Source of the DNA: Aristolochia californica
Lineage: Eukaryota; Streptophyta; Magnoliopsida; Piperales; Aristolochiaceae
Direction of reading: 5' to 3'
DNA: 64,000 nucleotides
NCBI GenBank assembly: GCA_029961685.1
Contig: JARWKL010000004.1
Span: forward strand, 18,102,348 to 18,166,347
The first letter of the stretch is position 1. Every line of letters begins with the position of its first letter. Positions 63,051 through 64,000 of this stretch are shown here, piece by piece. The notes below the pieces were generated by a model. That model did no database searches and was not told the origin of the DNA. It was given only the letters and a program-made list of their open reading frames with translations. A program made the translations under genes and the position numbers.

Positions 63051-64000
63051 GTTCAACCCTAATGGCTTGGAATATGATAAGAAAGAGATTTCTAACTGAT
63101 CCTAACATGTTTTAAATATGGATATGCATGCTTGAAACATGTTAAAGGGGCAAATGCACTATGGATCAAAACCTTTTATAGCGAACAAAAAATGCTAATT
63201 AAATTCTCAAGTGAACGTGCGATGGGATATTTACCCGAGTCAAACAAGCCATTATTTTGCCCATTTACAAAAAGTTGACAGAACAATCACATATGATTTG
63301 TAAATTGATTTATTGGGCAATCATACGTAACGGGCTATGTTTTTGTAAGAAATTACTTATGGATTAGAAGTCAACACTCAGTTAAAAATCCCCCACCTCA
63401 CCCTTTTCCCGATCATTGCAAAACCTAATATATAAAAACTAACAGAGTTTTCAGTCCCTAAAGGTTATATTGAGTTTTTTGAATTATCTCTCTGTATATT
63501 TGTTCATTTCCATTCCATTCTAGATCTACATTTTTTTCTTAAATCAAAACTTTGAGTTTTCACTTCCCGATTCTCTCGTAATCAAGAAGATAAAGGCAAA
63601 TAGATCACAACAAAATGAAAATTTTAGACTTTAAGTATGGAAAAAATTAAAAAGGATAACAAATGTAAGTAAAAAAAATTTACTCACACACCTCTAACGA
63701 ACACAAAAGTTTTGTCGCCAAGTTTGAGAAATTCCATTATTTGCCCCATAATGGCTTGGAATTTGATAAGAAAGAGATTTCTAACTGAATATGCCCTACG
63801 GATCCAAATCTTTTAAAGCGAACAACAAATGCTCATTAAATTCTCAAGTGAATATGTTGTGGGATATTTAGCTAAGTCAAACAAGCTATTATTTTGCCCA
63901 TTTAAAAAATGCTCTCCTAACAATCACAGATGATTTGTAAAGTGTTTTATCGGTCAATCATGTATAACGGGCTATGTTTTTCTAAGAAAGGACTTATGGA

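Larger units (their letters stand above)
25670..64000 (+). repeat. Tandem satellite array, right subfamily (unit about 670-690 bp)
   Basis: About 56 units in the opposite orientation to the left array. The GGATCC landmark is at 26519 (mutated), 27200, 27889, 28571, 29238, 29923, 30613 and so on to 63800, with steps of 667-690 bp where intact. All units I inspected carry GATTCTCTCG (or simple variants) before the GTAAAC motif and a GAACAACAAATGCTC-type or GAACATCAAATTC-type segment after the BamHI site. Several unit types are interspersed, and some units are shortened by internal deletions (near 32773, 33297, 39214, 45509, 47470, 51093, 53024, 58953, 63788). Frames of 60-98 codons recur at the same unit position by repetition. 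They share no length or stop pattern and are not genes. Confidence 0.95.

Noticed and set aside
25670..64000. Frames of 60-94 codons in the right satellite with similar peptides
   Set aside because: Same reason: repeats of one non-coding unit; stops and indels differ between units with no sign of frame conservation.
25670..64000. CRISPR-like or integron-like spaced repeats
   Set aside because: Whole 670-690 bp units repeat without unique spacers, and the context is a plant genome.

Overview
The window looks like nuclear heterochromatin of a flowering plant. It holds two long arrays of an AT-rich tandem satellite, unit about 670-690 bp, separated by one 11.1 kb island of decayed endogenous pararetrovirus (Caulimoviridae). 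I see no intact host gene, no rRNA or tRNA gene and no CRISPR array. The host species cannot be named from the sequence.

Layout. (1) 1-14558: satellite array, about 21-22 units of about 670 bp, reading on the minus strand. (2) 14559-25669: pararetrovirus island built of two divergent arms. The left arm (14559-19195) reads on the minus strand: leader, primer-binding site, an unrecognised ORF, movement protein, a short coiled-coil ORF resembling a virion-associated protein, the N-terminal part of a coat-protein ORF, then a deletion junction into the 3' gene and promoter, and last a displaced piece of the pol/3' gene boundary. The right arm (19196-25669) reads on the plus strand: most of the coat protein with a zinc knuckle, aspartic protease, reverse transcriptase, RNase H, the 3' ORF, promoter and leader, stopping just short of the primer-binding site. 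(3) 25670-64000: satellite array, about 56 units of mostly 670-690 bp, reading on the plus strand.

Together the two arms hold nearly one genome's worth of genes, in the order leader, ORF X, MP, VAP-like, CP, PR-RT-RH, 3' ORF, promoter. Neither arm is complete. The leader/promoter region is present twice, inverted. Three ORF boundaries still show short stop/start overlaps, typical of a polycistronic RNA translated by reinitiation, so the source virus had separate ORFs rather than one polyprotein. All major genes carry stop codons and frameshifts, and I consider the island inactive.

The most notable structural facts are these. The satellite changes both orientation and subfamily across the virus island, while both flanks leave it within 28 bp of the same unit phase. 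The right viral end lies at the primer-binding site, where caulimovirid DNA has its minus-strand discontinuity. The right satellite array shows recurring unit-type pairs (higher-order structure) and a recently amplified 689-bp stretch near its end.
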